From: Ligula intestinalis
Taxonomy: Eukaryota > Platyhelminthes > Cestoda > Diphyllobothriidea > Diphyllobothriidae
DNA: 64,000 nucleotides
Direction: 5' to 3'
Assembly (NCBI GenBank): GCA_036362985.1
Contig: JAYGXS010000004.1
Location: 861,342-925,341, forward strand
Below, in pieces: positions 63,837 to 64,000 of the stretch (position 1 is the stretch's first letter; every line of letters starts with the position of its first letter). Position numbers and translations under genes: made by a program. A model generated the notes under the pieces. That model did not search any database and was not told the origin of the DNA. It worked only from the letters and a program-made list of their open reading frames with translations.

Positions 63837-64000
63837 GCTTAATATTCATGGCAACCGTATGATATCCTAGGACGTTGAGTCTTTGTTTACCAACGTGCCG
63901 TTGGATGAAATCATAGACATTATTTGTGCTTATTCATCTGACACTCGCTTGTCCCCCCAATTACCATGGGACTTATTTGATCTGTGTACTTAGAATGTCC
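63837..64000 (+). pseudogene. PLE reverse transcriptase, motif A region (continuation)
   Basis: Reads LNIHGNRMIS, TAG, DVESLFTNVPLDEIIDIICA, then LPWDLFDLCT and TAG at the right edge. DVESLFTNVP is the PLE motif A with the catalytic Asp. The element continues out of the window. Two in-frame TAG codons show that it was already or has since become inactive. Confidence 0.88.

Noticed and set aside
63091..63870. 259-codon plus-strand frame
   Set aside because: Antisense of the LINE-A copy 3 ORF2.

Overview
The window looks like nuclear DNA of a flatworm, most likely a diphyllobothriid-type tapeworm. This is an inference: no species marker is present. The reasons are very low gene density, standard-code reading frames, saturation with Penelope-like elements (PLEs) carrying GIY-YIG endonuclease tails, CR1/Jockey-like LINEs, tRNA-derived SINEs, and one exon of a dynein light chain gene with a spliced boundary. 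There are no operons or prokaryotic features. A 10-base N run at 11148-11157 marks an assembly gap.

Layout. 1-2720 (-) is a LINE-A copy whose ORF2 is open to the left edge. 2745-3335 is a PLE end. 4390-7500 (+) is a decayed second LINE type (LINE-B). 8245-9815 is a PLE cluster. 11430-12715 is an element with long inverted arms carrying two PLE-tail insertions. 12785-13565 (-) is a PLE. 14835-20405 (+) is the most complete LINE-A, with 5' tandem repeats, broken ORF1, ORF2 with a single stop, and a 3' tail. 20440-31400 mixes PLE ends, SINE fragments and a duplicated GC-rich repeat. 32676-33680 is a second long-inverted-arm element. 34600-41345 is dominated by PLE ends in inverted pairs. 42000-56300 is AT-rich and made largely of diverged duplicated repeats, including an A-A-B-B tandem block at 43431-46340. 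57814-58004 (-) is the dynein light chain exon. 58676-59800 holds a second SINE family and TAG/TAA microsatellites. 60040-64000 holds two PLE copies in tandem, the second split by a 5'-truncated LINE-A (61090-63836) that still has a fully open reverse transcriptase frame.

How the parts relate. Almost everything is transposon-derived. LINE-A encodes an RNA-binding ORF1 protein and an endonuclease/reverse transcriptase (ORF2). PLEs encode a telomerase-related reverse transcriptase plus GIY-YIG endonuclease. SINEs have only polymerase III-type promoter remnants and would depend on a LINE.

The most striking structure is a small RNA-like motif near nearly every PLE 3' end. It has a hammerhead-ribozyme-like core (CTGANGA, then GAAA), a paired stem II whose sequence changes between copies while pairing is kept, and a two-base self-complementary spacer before TC. 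About fifteen copies are listed, some with an intact core and some decayed. All functional statements come from reading the sequence by eye; no alignments or searches were run.
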